Shown here: positions 36,932-45,249 of the stretch, in pieces
How positions within the stretch are numbered: the stretch's first letter is position 1
Layout: each line of letters begins with the position of its first letter
Assembly (NCBI GenBank): GCA_016235425.1
Contig: JACRLC010000015.1
Span: 62,001 to 126,000, forward strand
Source of the DNA: Chloroflexota bacterium
GTDB lineage: Bacteria > Chloroflexota > Anaerolineae > Anaerolineales > Villigracilaceae
DNA: 64,000 nt
Reading direction: 5' to 3'
Made by a program: the position numbers and the translations under genes
Notes under the pieces: generated by a model
The model's input: only the letters and a program-made list of their open reading frames with translations
Told to the model about the DNA's origin: nothing
Databases searched by the model: none

Positions 36932-38437
36932 ATGTCTGAAAAACTCGATCAACTGAAAGAAATTCTTGGGGAGGTCACAGACCTCCGAAATGCGTCTGCC
37001 GTGCTTGGCTGGGACCAGCAGGTCAACATGCCTCCCGGCGGCGCGGAAGCGCGCGGCAACCAGCTTGCCACACTCGGCAAACTGGCGCAGATCAAGTTCA
37101 CGTCGGACGAAGTGGGAAAACTCCTCGATGAGTTAAAAGCCGAATACGCGGGAGCAGACCCGGGGTCCGATGATGACGCGGCGCTTGTTCGAGTCACCGC
37201 GCGGGATTACGATAAGGCTGTCCGCGTTCCGCCCGAATTTGTCGCCGAATCCGCCATCGTCACGACCAAGGCGCACGAAGCATGGATGGAAGCGCGTCAG
37301 AAGTCCGACTTCTCGATCTTCCAGCCTCATCTCGAAAAGGTCGTTGATCTCGTCAAGAAATACATCACGTTTTTCCCGCCTGCGGATCATCCGTATGACA
37401 CCCTGCTCGATGATTTCGAACCGGGCATGAAGACTGCCGACGTGAAAGTAATCTTCGACAACCTGCGGCCAAAGCAGGTGAAGCTGATCAAAGCCATCAG
37501 CCAGAGCAAACAGGTGAAGGATGATTTCCTGCGCAAGAAATATAACGAGAAGAAGCTATGGGATTTCGGTGTAAACGTTGTCACCAAGTTTGGCTACGAT
37601 TGGAGCAAGGGCCGCCAGGATAAGGCCCCGCATCCGTTTTGCACGAGCTTCGGCTTGAACGATGTTCGCATCACCACGCGCTTCGAACCGGATCATCCAA
37701 CCGCGATGTTGTTCAGCACCATGCACGAAACCGGCCACGCACTGTACGATGGTGGGAGTCATCCATCCTATGAACGCACACCGTTGATGGGCGGCGCGTC
37801 GCTCGCGATTCACGAATCGCAATCGCGCATGTGGGAAAATCTCGTTGGCCGCTCCATGCCTTTTTGGGAACACTTTTATCCCGAATTCAAAAAGACATTC
37901 CCCGCGCAGTTGGACGGCGTGAGTTTGAAGTCGTTTTACAGAGCCATTAACAAGGTGGAACCTTCGCTTATCCGCGTGAATGCAGATGAGGCCACTTACA
38001 ACCTGCACATCATGCTGCGCCTCGAGTTGGAGATCGAAATGGTCGAAGGCAAGGTCGCGGTCAAAGACCTGCCCGAAATCTGGAATACCAGGATGAAAGT
38101 GTATCTTGGCATCACGCCTCCCAACGATGCCCTCGGCGTTTTGCAGGACATTCACTGGTCGGGCGGCGCGATCGGTTATTTCTCCACCTACGCGCTCGGC
38201 AACCTTGTCTCGGCGCAATTGTGGGAGAAGATCAACAAGGACATTCCCGACCTTGACGAGCAAATCCGCAAAGGCAGGTTCGATGCCTTGCTCACATGGC
38301 TGCGCGAAAAGGTTCATGTCCATGGGCGCAAATTCGATCCGCAGGATTTGGTCCGGAAAGTGACCGGCTCGAAGATCGACGCCGCACCGTATGTCCGCTA
38401 CTTGACAAAGAAGTACAGTGAAGTTTACGGGCTTTGA
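36932..38437 (+). CDS. M32 (Taq) metallocarboxypeptidase
   Basis: 501 residues from ATG 36932 with TTGGAG upstream. M32 features: N-terminal helical LRNASAVLGWDQQVNMPPGGAEARG, the zinc motif HETGH near residue 264, and IHESQSRMWENLVGRS with the third zinc ligand Glu. HPFCTSFGLNDVRITTRF is another conserved block. Cytoplasmic carboxypeptidase releasing C-terminal residues with broad specificity. Length matches the family (~500). Confidence 0.95.
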   Translation: MSEKLDQLKEILGEVTDLRNASAVLGWDQQVNMPPGGAEARGNQLATLGKLAQIKFTSDEVGKLLDELKAEYAGADPGSDDDAALVRVTARDYDKAVRVPPEFVAESAIVTTKAHEAWMEARQKSDFSIFQPHLEKVVDLVKKYITFFPPADHPYDTLLDDFEPGMKTADVKVIFDNLRPKQVKLIKAISQSKQVKDDFLRKKYNEKKLWDFGVNVVTKFGYDWSKGRQDKAPHPFCTSFGLNDVRITTRFEPDHPTAMLFSTMHETGHALYDGGSHPSYERTPLMGGASLAIHESQSRMWENLVGRSMPFWEHFYPEFKKTFPAQLDGVSLKSFYRAINKVEPSLIRVNADEATYNLHIMLRLELEIEMVEGKVAVKDLPEIWNTRMKVYLGITPPNDALGVLQDIHWSGGAIGYFSTYALGNLVSAQLWEKINKDIPDLDEQIRKGRFDALLTWLREKVHVHGRKFDPQDLVRKVTGSKIDAAPYVRYLTKKYSEVYGL

Positions 38438-38445
38438 TTCAGATC

Positions 38446-38496
38446 GTCCCGCAGGCTTGGATGGAGAATGGCTGGTTTATCCAACGCCTGCGGGAC
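38446..38496 (+). terminator. Hairpin after the carboxypeptidase gene
   Basis: GTCCCGCAGGC (38446-38456) and GCCTGCGGGAC (38486-38496) form a perfect 11-bp stem with a 29-base loop, between the carboxypeptidase stop and the lipoprotein start. No long T-run follows. Confidence 0.5.
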
Positions 38497-38513
38497 ATTG
38501 ATTCCCAAAATTC

Positions 38514-39422
38514 ATGCTCAGAAGATTAATTGCACTCGCCTCCCTTTCTGGACTTTTAGCTGGCTGCGCCTCGACAGCCACATCTGCCCCCACGCCCTAT
38601 CCTCCCGATTACCTCCCGACAGTCGTCGCATTGACCGGGCAGGCCGCGTTTGCCACATCCTTTGCGCTGACGCCCACAATCCCGCCAACGGAGACCCTGC
38701 TGCCCACGGAAACACCAATCCCGTCAACGCCTGCGCCGACTCTCTCGCCAACGCCCGAAGGCGGGTTCACCGAATACGCGCAGATTCACTTTCTCAGCCC
38801 CGGCCCGATGTCGAAGGTTGTGTCGCCGATCAATTTGCAGATGCTGGTTTTCCCTGGTGACAGCGGGATCGTGAGAATCAACCTGCTTGGCGAGGATGGC
38901 CGTCCGCTCTCGGCAAAACAACAACGCATATCCAACGAAACTGGCAGTGTGTTTACGACGGAGAAGATCCCGTTTGAAATCCGCGCGGTTTCGGAGGTGG
39001 GGTATATTCAGGTCAGTACCAAAGATGATAAGGGACGCATGGAAGCCTTGAACACCATGCCCATACTCCTGTTTTCAACCGGCTCGGATGAAATCACGCG
39101 ACCGGGAAACATGATCTATGAGCGCGTAATGTTTGATGGACTGAAAAATGAGGATGCTGTTTTCGGCGGCGTACTCTCGCTTAAGGGAAGGATTTGGCCG
39201 TTCAATACCCAGCCCGTCTTCTTTGACCTGACCCTTCCCGATGGAAAAGTTGTCGGGAACCGCATGTTGGTGTTTAATGGTGTGGAGACCCAGCCCTTTG
39301 CAACCACGCTCCCATATAAAGTCTCGGAGCCGAGCATGGCCCGGCTCACAGTCCGCCAGGATGATCCGGTACTGAAAATGGCGATGTATGTGTATACGTT
39401 GGAAGTATTGTTGAATCCATAG
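38514..39422 (+). CDS. Secreted lipoprotein with Thr/Pro linker
   Basis: 302 residues. Type II signal peptide MLRRLIALASLSGLLAGC with Cys 18 as the lipidated residue. Residues ~20-80 are a Thr/Pro/Ser-rich linker typical of Anaerolineae surface proteins. The rest is two beta-rich modules (residues ~90-190 and ~200-302) without recognised catalytic motifs. Exported and anchored outside the membrane; function unknown. Repeat copy 2 begins five bases after its stop. Confidence 0.8.
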   Translation: MLRRLIALASLSGLLAGCASTATSAPTPYPPDYLPTVVALTGQAAFATSFALTPTIPPTETLLPTETPIPSTPAPTLSPTPEGGFTEYAQIHFLSPGPMSKVVSPINLQMLVFPGDSGIVRINLLGEDGRPLSAKQQRISNETGSVFTTEKIPFEIRAVSEVGYIQVSTKDDKGRMEALNTMPILLFSTGSDEITRPGNMIYERVMFDGLKNEDAVFGGVLSLKGRIWPFNTQPVFFDLTLPDGKVVGNRMLVFNGVETQPFATTLPYKVSEPSMARLTVRQDDPVLKMAMYVYTLEVLLNP

Positions 39423-39426
39423 TGAC

Positions 39427-39564
39427 TGGTGATTACCCACAAGTCCGCATACGTCATTCAAAGCCTCAAAGCCAGAGCATTTTGCCGCGAATTTCACTAA
39501 TTCACACGGATTTTTAAAACCAATTCGCGAAAATTCGTGGAATTCGCGGCTGAGGTTTTGCTTT
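39427..39564. repeat. MITE-like repeat, truncated copy
   Basis: 131 of 138 bases match 30323-30460. The left inverted repeat (GTGATTACCCACA) is intact, while the right end is missing. Its last bases (TTTTGCTT) supply the -35 region of the tRNA-Pro promoter. Confidence 0.75.
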
Positions 39565-39584
39565 CCAAAGCCCAATGGTATAAT
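39556..39584 (+). promoter_or_regulatory. tRNA-Pro promoter
   Basis: A consensus TATAAT at 39579-39584 lies 21 bases before the tRNA. TTTTGC (39556-39561) with a 17-base spacer, or TTGCTT (39558-39563) with 15, could be the -35; both are in the end of the repeat. Confidence 0.55.
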
Positions 39585-39605
39585 GCAGTCCGTTCTTCCC
39601 GTAAT

Positions 39606-39682
39606 CGGGGTGTGGCTCAGACCGGTAGAGCGCACGGTTCGGGTCCGTGAGGTCCCGAGTTCAAATCTCGGCACCCCGACCA
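39606..39682 (+). tRNA. tRNA-Pro (anticodon CGG), CCA encoded
   Basis: 77 bases. Acceptor stem CGGGGTG pairs with CACCCCG, the anticodon arm is CACGG-TTCGGGT-CCGTG with CGG at the centre of the loop, and the T arm is CCGAG-TTCAAAT-CTCGG. The terminal CCA is encoded (39680-39682). It reads CCG codons. Confidence 0.96.
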
Positions 39683-39690
39683 ATGCAAGG

Positions 39691-39724
39691 AATCACCGCC
39701 AACCCGAGGCGGTGATTTTGTTTT
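39691..39724 (+). terminator. Rho-independent terminator of tRNA-Pro
   Basis: AATCACCGCC (39691-39700) pairs with GGCGGTGATT (39708-39717) around a 7-base loop, followed by TTGTTTT. Confidence 0.85.
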
Positions 39725-39795
39725 AAGCCTATAATGTAGATTGCATTTCCAAACGATTCCTCGGAATTGCTCAATGAAAGGATAAGAACCATTTT

Positions 39796-40254
39796 ATGAA
39801 GAACAGAAAAATAATCATAAGCCGCGATAAAAAGATTGCCCTGGTGGCGCATGACAATAAGAAGCGCGACCTGTTGGAATGGGCCAAATTCAATCGCGAT
39901 CTCCTGGCCCACCATAAACTGTTTGCCACGGGTACCACCGGAGAAAAGCTGGAACACGAGCTCGACCTTGAGATCAACAAGCTTCAAAGCGGACCTTTAG
40001 GCGGCGATCAGCAAATCGGTGCGAAGATCGTGAGCAACGAAATCGACTTCCTGATCTTCTTTTGGGACCCGCTTGAGCCGTTGCCTCACGACCCCGATGT
40101 CAAGGCATTGTTACGCATGGCGGTGGTTTGGAATATACCCATTGCCTGCAATCGAGCCTCAGCCGATTTTATGATCTCCTCGGCACTGATGGACCGGGAA
40201 TACAATCGTCTTGTGCCCGATTACGATGAATACCTGACGCGTAAGGTCGGGTGA
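39796..40254 (+). CDS. mgsA: Methylglyoxal synthase
   Basis: 152 residues. Family blocks: IALVAHDNKKRDLLEWA, FATGTTGEKL, LQSGPLGGDQQIGA (catalytic Asp region), DFLIFFWDPLEPLPHDPDV and IPIACNRASADF. Converts dihydroxyacetone phosphate to methylglyoxal and phosphate, an overflow bypass of glycolysis. Full length. Stand-alone gene between tRNA-Pro and the exopolysaccharide locus. Confidence 0.96.
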   Translation: MKNRKIIISRDKKIALVAHDNKKRDLLEWAKFNRDLLAHHKLFATGTTGEKLEHELDLEINKLQSGPLGGDQQIGAKIVSNEIDFLIFFWDPLEPLPHDPDVKALLRMAVVWNIPIACNRASADFMISSALMDREYNRLVPDYDEYLTRKVG

Positions 40255-40285
40255 TGTGTTTTTTGATAATTTTGACCCACTTTAC

Positions 40286-40314
40286 TTGATTTCTAGGTGG
40301 ATATGATGTAGAAT
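40286..40314 (+). promoter_or_regulatory. Candidate promoter of the exopolysaccharide locus
   Basis: TTGATT (40286-40291), a 17-base spacer and TAGAAT (40309-40314). A transcript would have a ~155-base leader before the NusG-like gene. Confidence 0.45.
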
Positions 40315-40320
40315 ATTAAT

Positions 40321-40438
40321 AACTGCTTAACAAAGCAACGGTTCGAATTAGGAGCAGTTCCTTACTGGTATTTCATCTTCAACAAAGAGGCGGGCGATCA
40401 TCACAATTGTATGTCGGCAAAGGGGATTATCAGTAAGG
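40321..40438 (+). promoter_or_regulatory. Structured leader RNA upstream of the NusG-like gene
   Basis: AACTGC (40321-40326) can pair with GCAGTT (40354-40359), and directly beside it CCTTACTG (40360-40367) pairs perfectly with CAGTAAGG (40431-40438), closing a 63-base loop. It does not match a riboswitch class I can name. A regulatory leader or antitermination target is the simplest reading. Confidence 0.35.
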
Positions 40439-40474
40439 GACATTTACCATAACCTGTCCAAGGATGGATGCAGT

Positions 40475-40981
40475 ATGGCATTGCAATGGTATGTTCTGAA
40501 AAGCAAACCTAATAAAGAAGATGTGCTTTATAGGCAAGTCACTATGCGGGGATTTGAGGCCTTTTTTCCTTGTTTGGACGTTAATCCGGTCAACCCACGG
40601 GCGCGAAAGACGAAGCCATATTTCCCTGGTTATATGTTTGTTCGTGTTGCCCTTGGCGAAGTCGGTTTGTCCGCGTTCCAGTGGATGCCTTATGCCGCGG
40701 GACTGGTAAGTTTCGATAAGGAACCTGCCATCATCCCAAACGACATGATGCGGGCTCTCTGCAAGAGCATCGAAGCGCTTCAGAAAAAGAAGGTTGTTGA
40801 TAGCCAGCGCTTCCAGCCTGGAAATATGTTAACCGTCAATGAAGGACCTTTTGCCGGGTATGGGGCCATCTTTGATACCAACCTTCCGGGCAATGACCGC
40901 ATCCGCATACTGCTTATGCTCGCAAGAGGGAGGCAGATGTCCGTTGAGCTGCCTGGTTCCTACGTTCAAATGAAAGAGTGA
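40475..40981 (+). CDS. NusG/RfaH/LoaP-like specialised transcription antiterminator
   Basis: 168 residues. NGN domain at the start (LQWYVLKSKPNKEDVLYRQ, FFPCLDV, YFPGYMFVRV) and a KOW-like C-terminal domain (GNMLTVNEGPFAGYGAIFD). Housekeeping NusG is normally encoded with secE and rpl genes; this paralogue heads a polysaccharide locus, as RfaH, UpbY and LoaP types do, and probably lets RNA polymerase read through the ~22-kb operon. Starts after ~155 bases of leader with a possible RNA structure. The longer KOW residues are divergent. Confidence 0.88.
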   Translation: MALQWYVLKSKPNKEDVLYRQVTMRGFEAFFPCLDVNPVNPRARKTKPYFPGYMFVRVALGEVGLSAFQWMPYAAGLVSFDKEPAIIPNDMMRALCKSIEALQKKKVVDSQRFQPGNMLTVNEGPFAGYGAIFDTNLPGNDRIRILLMLARGRQMSVELPGSYVQMKE

Positions 40982-41086
40982 TCGTTTATTGTATTGCGCT
41001 TGGGACACGTTTGAAGGATTGCCATCGTCAGCATTTATTATTGGCAGATTTGATCGTGAAGTGATTTTAGCGTTCGGAGAGTTATC

Positions 41087-41797
41087 ATGAATATTATGGT
41101 CATTGATAATCACATTCTGTTTCGGGAGGGGGTTGTCAGTTTGTTGAATAAACAGCGTGACATGGATATTGTGGGGGAGTGTGATGTCAGCTACCTTGCG
41201 GTGCAAAAAGCCATGGAATGGAATCCTGATATCATATTAATGGATACCGGGTTGCTCTATGCAGACGGTCTCGGCTTGATGAAACAAATCCTGTCCCAGC
41301 GGCCGAAAATTTCGTTCATTATCCTTACCGCGCAGGATTCAGATGAGCGGTTCTATGAAATGATCAAGAACGGGGCCAAGGGATATCTTCCCAAGAATAT
41401 CAACAAGCCGATATTGCTGGCTTCCCTGCGCGCGCTTGACCGAGGCGAGGCTGTGATTCCGCGAACGCTGGTGGCTAAAGTTCTTGGTGAATTTACCCGA
41501 TTGGGAAAACTGGTTTCGAAAAACAACAGTGAAAAAGACCTGAGTCTATTGACTTATCGAGAGTTGGAAGTTTTAAAGATCCTGAGAACACGCGCCACCA
41601 ACCGCGAAATAGCAGAACAATTGGTCATTTCTGTAAACACGGTCAGGGTCCATGTTAGGAACATTCTCGAGAAATTAAACATGCGGAATCGCCGGGAGGC
41701 TTCCGATTTTGCCAAACGGGTGGATTTGCTCGAAGCCGGGTCGGCGCCATCGAAGGGTGAATATCAGTTTGACGGCTGGAAACACAGTTCAATATAG
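41087..41797 (+). CDS. NarL/LuxR-type response regulator
   Basis: 236 residues. Receiver domain (1-120): phospho-acceptor Asp in IILMDTG, Thr in ILTAQD and Lys in GYLPKN; the first acidic pair reads DN (VIDNH) rather than DD. C-terminal LuxR helix-turn-helix at ~150-205 (LTYRELEVLKILRTRATNREIAEQLVISVNTVRVHV). No histidine kinase is adjacent, so it is an orphan. Its position suggests control of the exopolysaccharide locus. Confidence 0.92.
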   Translation: MNIMVIDNHILFREGVVSLLNKQRDMDIVGECDVSYLAVQKAMEWNPDIILMDTGLLYADGLGLMKQILSQRPKISFIILTAQDSDERFYEMIKNGAKGYLPKNINKPILLASLRALDRGEAVIPRTLVAKVLGEFTRLGKLVSKNNSEKDLSLLTYRELEVLKILRTRATNREIAEQLVISVNTVRVHVRNILEKLNMRNRREASDFAKRVDLLEAGSAPSKGEYQFDGWKHSSI

Positions 41798-41943
41798 GAT
41801 GGAAATGGATTAATCCGTTTCCATGAATTACTAGTCCTTTAATAGTTAGCAAGGGATTAGTTATGACTATTGGTTTTAGGCGGGAAACATATATGATTGG
41901 TAGATAACAAGATAAAAATCATCCGAATAACAGGAATATCCAT

Positions 41944-42270
41944 ATGCGAGTCATTGTTTTTTGCAAAGAATATTTGCTGGCGTCTGCCATTGAGAGTCTG
42001 CTGACCGGCGAGGGTGATTTGATCTCGTTGAATTTTACAAAAAACAAAAGTGACTTGAACAATAACATATTGAATTTCAACCCCAACGTTATCATCACTG
42101 ATGATGAAAGCATCCCTGATGTCAAGTTTGAATTTGCTGAACTGCTTCGAGCACAAATTGGATTGAAGATATTGGTCGTGAACAAGGAACAAAATCTGAT
42201 CAATTTGTTCGTGTGCCAAAAAATCCCGATTACAAGATCGGGCGATCTCCTTCAGGCAATTTATTCATGA
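41944..42270 (+). CDS. Stand-alone degenerate receiver-like protein
   Basis: 108 residues. Secondary-structure pattern and motifs recall a receiver domain without output: MRVIVFCKEYLLASAIESLL at the start, and PNVIITDDES at the expected strand 3 with Asp. The N-terminal acidic pair is lost (FCKE) and the Lys region is not clear. It may be a pseudo-receiver that titrates a partner of the upstream regulator. ATG 41944 has AGGAATATCC before it. AT-rich relative to neighbours. Confidence is in the gene; the fold is a guess. Confidence 0.6.
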   Translation: MRVIVFCKEYLLASAIESLLTGEGDLISLNFTKNKSDLNNNILNFNPNVIITDDESIPDVKFEFAELLRAQIGLKILVVNKEQNLINLFVCQKIPITRSGDLLQAIYS

Positions 42271-42280
42271 TAAAAAATAC

Positions 42281-42315
42281 CCGTCCCTGTTCGGTGGTTG
42301 TCTATTAAGGGACGG
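42281..42315 (+). other. Hairpin after the receiver-like gene
   Basis: CCGTCCCT (42281-42288) pairs with AGGGACGG (42308-42315). It could be a weak terminator or part of the leader of the sugar genes that follow; there is no T-run. Confidence 0.35.
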
Positions 42316-42478
42316 TAATCAGCGGGCGCATCTGGCGCGGGGGAGGCACAAGTTGTTTCTGGGGCAAAATCAGACAATTAATGTCGGAAGGGCGGAGCGT
42401 GCAAACAGGCAGGCATGAGTTTTTACTGGTTCTTTGTGCCCGCCTGACTATTTCATAATCTTAGAGGTCTGAATACAA

Positions 42479-43063
42479 ATGAATACTTCCACAATCACGA
42501 TACACCCGACGGCCAGCGTTTCCGATGATGCAAGTATCGGCGCGGGAACGCGCATTTGGAACCAATCACAAGTAAGGGAAAACGTGCGTATCGGGGAAGA
42601 CTGCAACATCGGCAAGGATGTTTACATTGATTTCAGCGTTGTGATCGGCGACAATGTCAAGATCCAAAATGGCGCATTGATATACCACGGGACCACCATC
42701 GAGTCCGGGGTCTTTGTTGGTCCGGGTGCGATTTTCACGAACGACAAAAGGCCGCGTGCAATCAACCCGGATGGAACGCTTAAAGGGAATTCCGATTGGG
42801 TGGTGGGGGAGACACGCGTCTGTTATGGCGCTTCAATTGGGGCAGGTGCAGTTATCCTTCCAGATGTAACCATTGGCAGGTTTGCCCTGATTGGCGCCGG
42901 CGCGGTCGTGACTTCCAATGTCCCGGCACATGCACTGGTAATGGGAAACCCGGCCCGCCAGGATGGTTATGTGTGTTCTTGTGCTACAAAACTTGTTGGG
43001 GACGGTGGACAGCAATTTCATTGTCCAGCCTGTGGGGAGCGGTTTGAATTCGTGCAAGCGTAG
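42479..43063 (+). CDS. Left-handed beta-helix sugar N-acetyltransferase (WlbB/WbpD-like)
   Basis: 194 residues of hexapeptide repeats ([20 protein letters not shown] onward), with [20 protein letters not shown] and [16 protein letters not shown] matching WbpD/WlbB, which acetylates the 3-amino group of UDP-GlcNAc3NA. The C-terminal Cys pairs (CSCATKL and CPACG) are the zinc-ribbon-like tail seen in this family. Followed at once by the matching aminotransferase and dehydrogenase, so the trio makes a 2,3-diacetamido sugar. Confidence 0.88.
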   Translation: MNTSTITIHPTASVSDDASIGAGTRIWNQSQVRENVRIGEDCNIGKDVYIDFSVVIGDNVKIQNGALIYHGTTIESGVFVGPGAIFTNDKRPRAINPDGTLKGNSDWVVGETRVCYGASIGAGAVILPDVTIGRFALIGAGAVVTSNVPAHALVMGNPARQDGYVCSCATKLVGDGGQQFHCPACGERFEFVQA

Positions 43064-43075
43064 GAGGCAATAAAA

Positions 43076-44152
43076 ATGAAACGCATCCCAATATCAAAAC
43101 CAGACATTACAGATTCTGAAAAAGCCGCAGTGATGGAGGTTCTGGAATCCGGTTTCCTGGCACAGGGACCACGCACGGCCCTCTTTGAAGAACAATTTGC
43201 ACAGCTCTGCGGGGTAAGACATGCCATTGCCGTATCAAACGGAACGTGCGCCCTGGTGGCTGCCTTGCTGGCGAATGATATCGGCCCGGGGGATGAAGTT
43301 ATCACGACGCCGTTCACTTTTATGGCAACCGCCAATGCGATTCTTTTTACAGGCGCAAAGCCGGTATTTGTGGATATTGACGGGGAGACCTTTAATGTGG
43401 ATCCGCAGTTGATCGAGGCTGCCATCACTCCCAGGACAAAAGCCATCCTGCCCGTGCATCTCTATGGGCAGATGTGCGAGATGGAGGAAATCCGGGCAGT
43501 GGCAGACAGACATGGTTTGAAACTCATCGAAGATGCCTGCCAGTCGGTCGGTGCATCCTATAAAGGCAAAATGGCGGGAAGTTTTGGAACGGGCACATTC
43601 AGCTTCTACGCCACTAAAAATCTGATGACCGGTGAAGGCGGCATGGTCACAACCAATGATGATGTGATTGCTGAAAAATGCCGCATGATCCGCAGTCATG
43701 GAATGAAACAACGTTATTACCATGAGATGGTGGGCTATAACTTTCGTATGATGGATCTTCAGGCGGCTATTGGGCTGGCGCAATTGGAGAGGTTGGAAAC
43801 CATGACGGCCAGGAGGCGGTTTAATGCCGGGTTTTTGAACAGGCATATCGAAGCGGTCAGCATCCCAAAGGTCCGGGAGGGATGCGGGCATGTTTGGCAT
43901 CAGTACACGGTTCGGGTGAATGGAGGCCGCAAAAGGGATGATGTCGTCCGGCATATGAACGAAGCCGGAATAGACGTGGGCGTTTATTATCCGGTGCCGG
44001 TCCATAAACAGAAATCCATTCAGGCGGTGATCGGTGATGTGACGATGCCTGTGGCGGAGAAGATGGCAGGGGAGGTTTTGTCGCTCCCGGTCCATCCCCT
44101 TTTATCGGAAGAGGAGCTTGCGATGATCGTGGCGGAGATAAATAAACTATGA
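43076..44152 (+). CDS. DegT/DnrJ/EryC1-family sugar aminotransferase (WlbC/WbpE-like)
   Basis: 358 residues. PLP fold with AVSNGTCALVAALLA, EDACQSVGASYKGK and the Schiff-base Lys in FYATKNLMTGEGG, and SHGMKQRYYHEMVGYNFRMMDLQAA. Expected to transaminate the 3-keto group of UDP-GlcNAc-uronate (or of UDP-GlcNAc) produced by the next gene's dehydrogenase. Twelve bases after the acetyltransferase stop, with AGGAGG at 43063-43068. Cytoplasmic. Confidence 0.92.
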   Translation: MKRIPISKPDITDSEKAAVMEVLESGFLAQGPRTALFEEQFAQLCGVRHAIAVSNGTCALVAALLANDIGPGDEVITTPFTFMATANAILFTGAKPVFVDIDGETFNVDPQLIEAAITPRTKAILPVHLYGQMCEMEEIRAVADRHGLKLIEDACQSVGASYKGKMAGSFGTGTFSFYATKNLMTGEGGMVTTNDDVIAEKCRMIRSHGMKQRYYHEMVGYNFRMMDLQAAIGLAQLERLETMTARRRFNAGFLNRHIEAVSIPKVREGCGHVWHQYTVRVNGGRKRDDVVRHMNEAGIDVGVYYPVPVHKQKSIQAVIGDVTMPVAEKMAGEVLSLPVHPLLSEEELAMIVAEINKL

Positions 44153-45249
44153 CCCGGGTTGCCGTTGTGGGAGTGGGCACGATGGGGCGAAATCATGTCC
44201 GCGTTTACAGTGAGATTCCTGACGCCGAACTGGCGGCCATTGTGGACCAGAATACGGCGGCGGCTGAATCGCTGAGCCGTATGTATCACGTTCCGCTCTA
44301 TTCGGATTTTCGTGAAATGGTGGAGAGGGAACGCCCTGAGGCGATTTCAGTGGCCGTTCCAACCGAATTCCATTATGAGGTCGTTAAGCAATTGCTGGAG
44401 ATGGGTTGTAATGTGCTGGTTGAAAAGCCGATCGCGGCCACGCTAAGCCAGGCCTGGGAGATGATTGACCTTGCGAATCAGAAGGGCGTGGTGTTGACGG
44501 TTGGACATATCGAGCGCTTCAACCCCGCGGTCATAGACCTGAAACGCCGACTGGAAAACGGCGAATTGGGAAGGGTGTTTCAGGTGCATGCCCGGCGGGT
44601 GGGACCTTTCCCTACCCGGATACAGGATGTGGGTGTGATCAAGGACCTGGCAATCCATGACCTGGACATCATGCACTATCTGACCGGCACGTACGTGAAT
44701 CGGGTTTATGCCGAGGCCAGGTCGACCCTTCATGAAAGTTGTGAAGATATGTTCGTCGGCACGCTTCATTTCCTGGACAATACGCTTGGCCTGCTTGAAA
44801 TCAATTGGCTCACACCGACGAAGATCAGGGAGTTGTACATTACCGGCGACCGCGGCATGTTCCGGGTGAATTACATAACCCAGGACCTGTGCTTCTTTGA
44901 AAATGCCGAGTACACCGGGAGCGATTGGACGTCATTGAGTCTGATTCGGGGTGTAAGCGAAGGGTCGATCATTCAATACGCGATCAAGAAGAAGGAGCCG
45001 CTTCGCACCGAGCTTGAAACATTTATCGCTCACATTCAAGGGAAGGACGCCCGCGTTGTCAGCGGCATGGATGCAATCGAAGCTTTGCAGATAGCGATGG
45101 CATTGGTGGAATCGGCAAAAATGTCAAAAATGATAAAGGTAGATAGTCATGACAGTTTCCAGTTCCCCTCAACTTTTGCAAAGGGGTCTGTTCTCTACGA
45201 GGACAAGGGAGGTCCAGCCGCGGCCCCTGGTCTTCAAACGGGTAACTGA
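44149..45249 (+). CDS. Gfo/Idh/MocA-family sugar 3-dehydrogenase (WlbA/WbpB-like)
   Basis: 366 residues. NAD-binding Rossmann domain (VAVVGVGTMGRNHVRVY), the EKPIA motif (VLVEKPIAATLSQAW) and the C-terminal alpha/beta domain with GVIKDLAIHDLDIMHYL. Oxidises C3 of UDP-GlcNAc(A), giving the keto sugar for the aminotransferase before it. Its start overlaps the previous stop by ATGA. The frame runs on for ~35 residues beyond the usual family end (SKMIKVDS) and overlaps the next gene by 101 bases. Confidence 0.9.
   Translation: MTRVAVVGVGTMGRNHVRVYSEIPDAELAAIVDQNTAAAESLSRMYHVPLYSDFREMVERERPEAISVAVPTEFHYEVVKQLLEMGCNVLVEKPIAATLSQAWEMIDLANQKGVVLTVGHIERFNPAVIDLKRRLENGELGRVFQVHARRVGPFPTRIQDVGVIKDLAIHDLDIMHYLTGTYVNRVYAEARSTLHESCEDMFVGTLHFLDNTLGLLEINWLTPTKIRELYITGDRGMFRVNYITQDLCFFENAEYTGSDWTSLSLIRGVSEGSIIQYAIKKKEPLRTELETFIAHIQGKDARVVSGMDAIEALQIAMALVESAKMSKMIKVDSHDSFQFPSTFAKGSVLYEDKGGPAAAPGLQTGN

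Noticed and set aside
42316..42478. Possible c-di-GMP riboswitch before the sugar genes
   Set aside because: Considered because of the GGDEF-like domain downstream; the conserved GEMM core was not found.
43235..44095. Long open frame antisense to the sugar aminotransferase gene
   Set aside because: His/Arg-rich product without homology; mirrors codon bias of the real gene.
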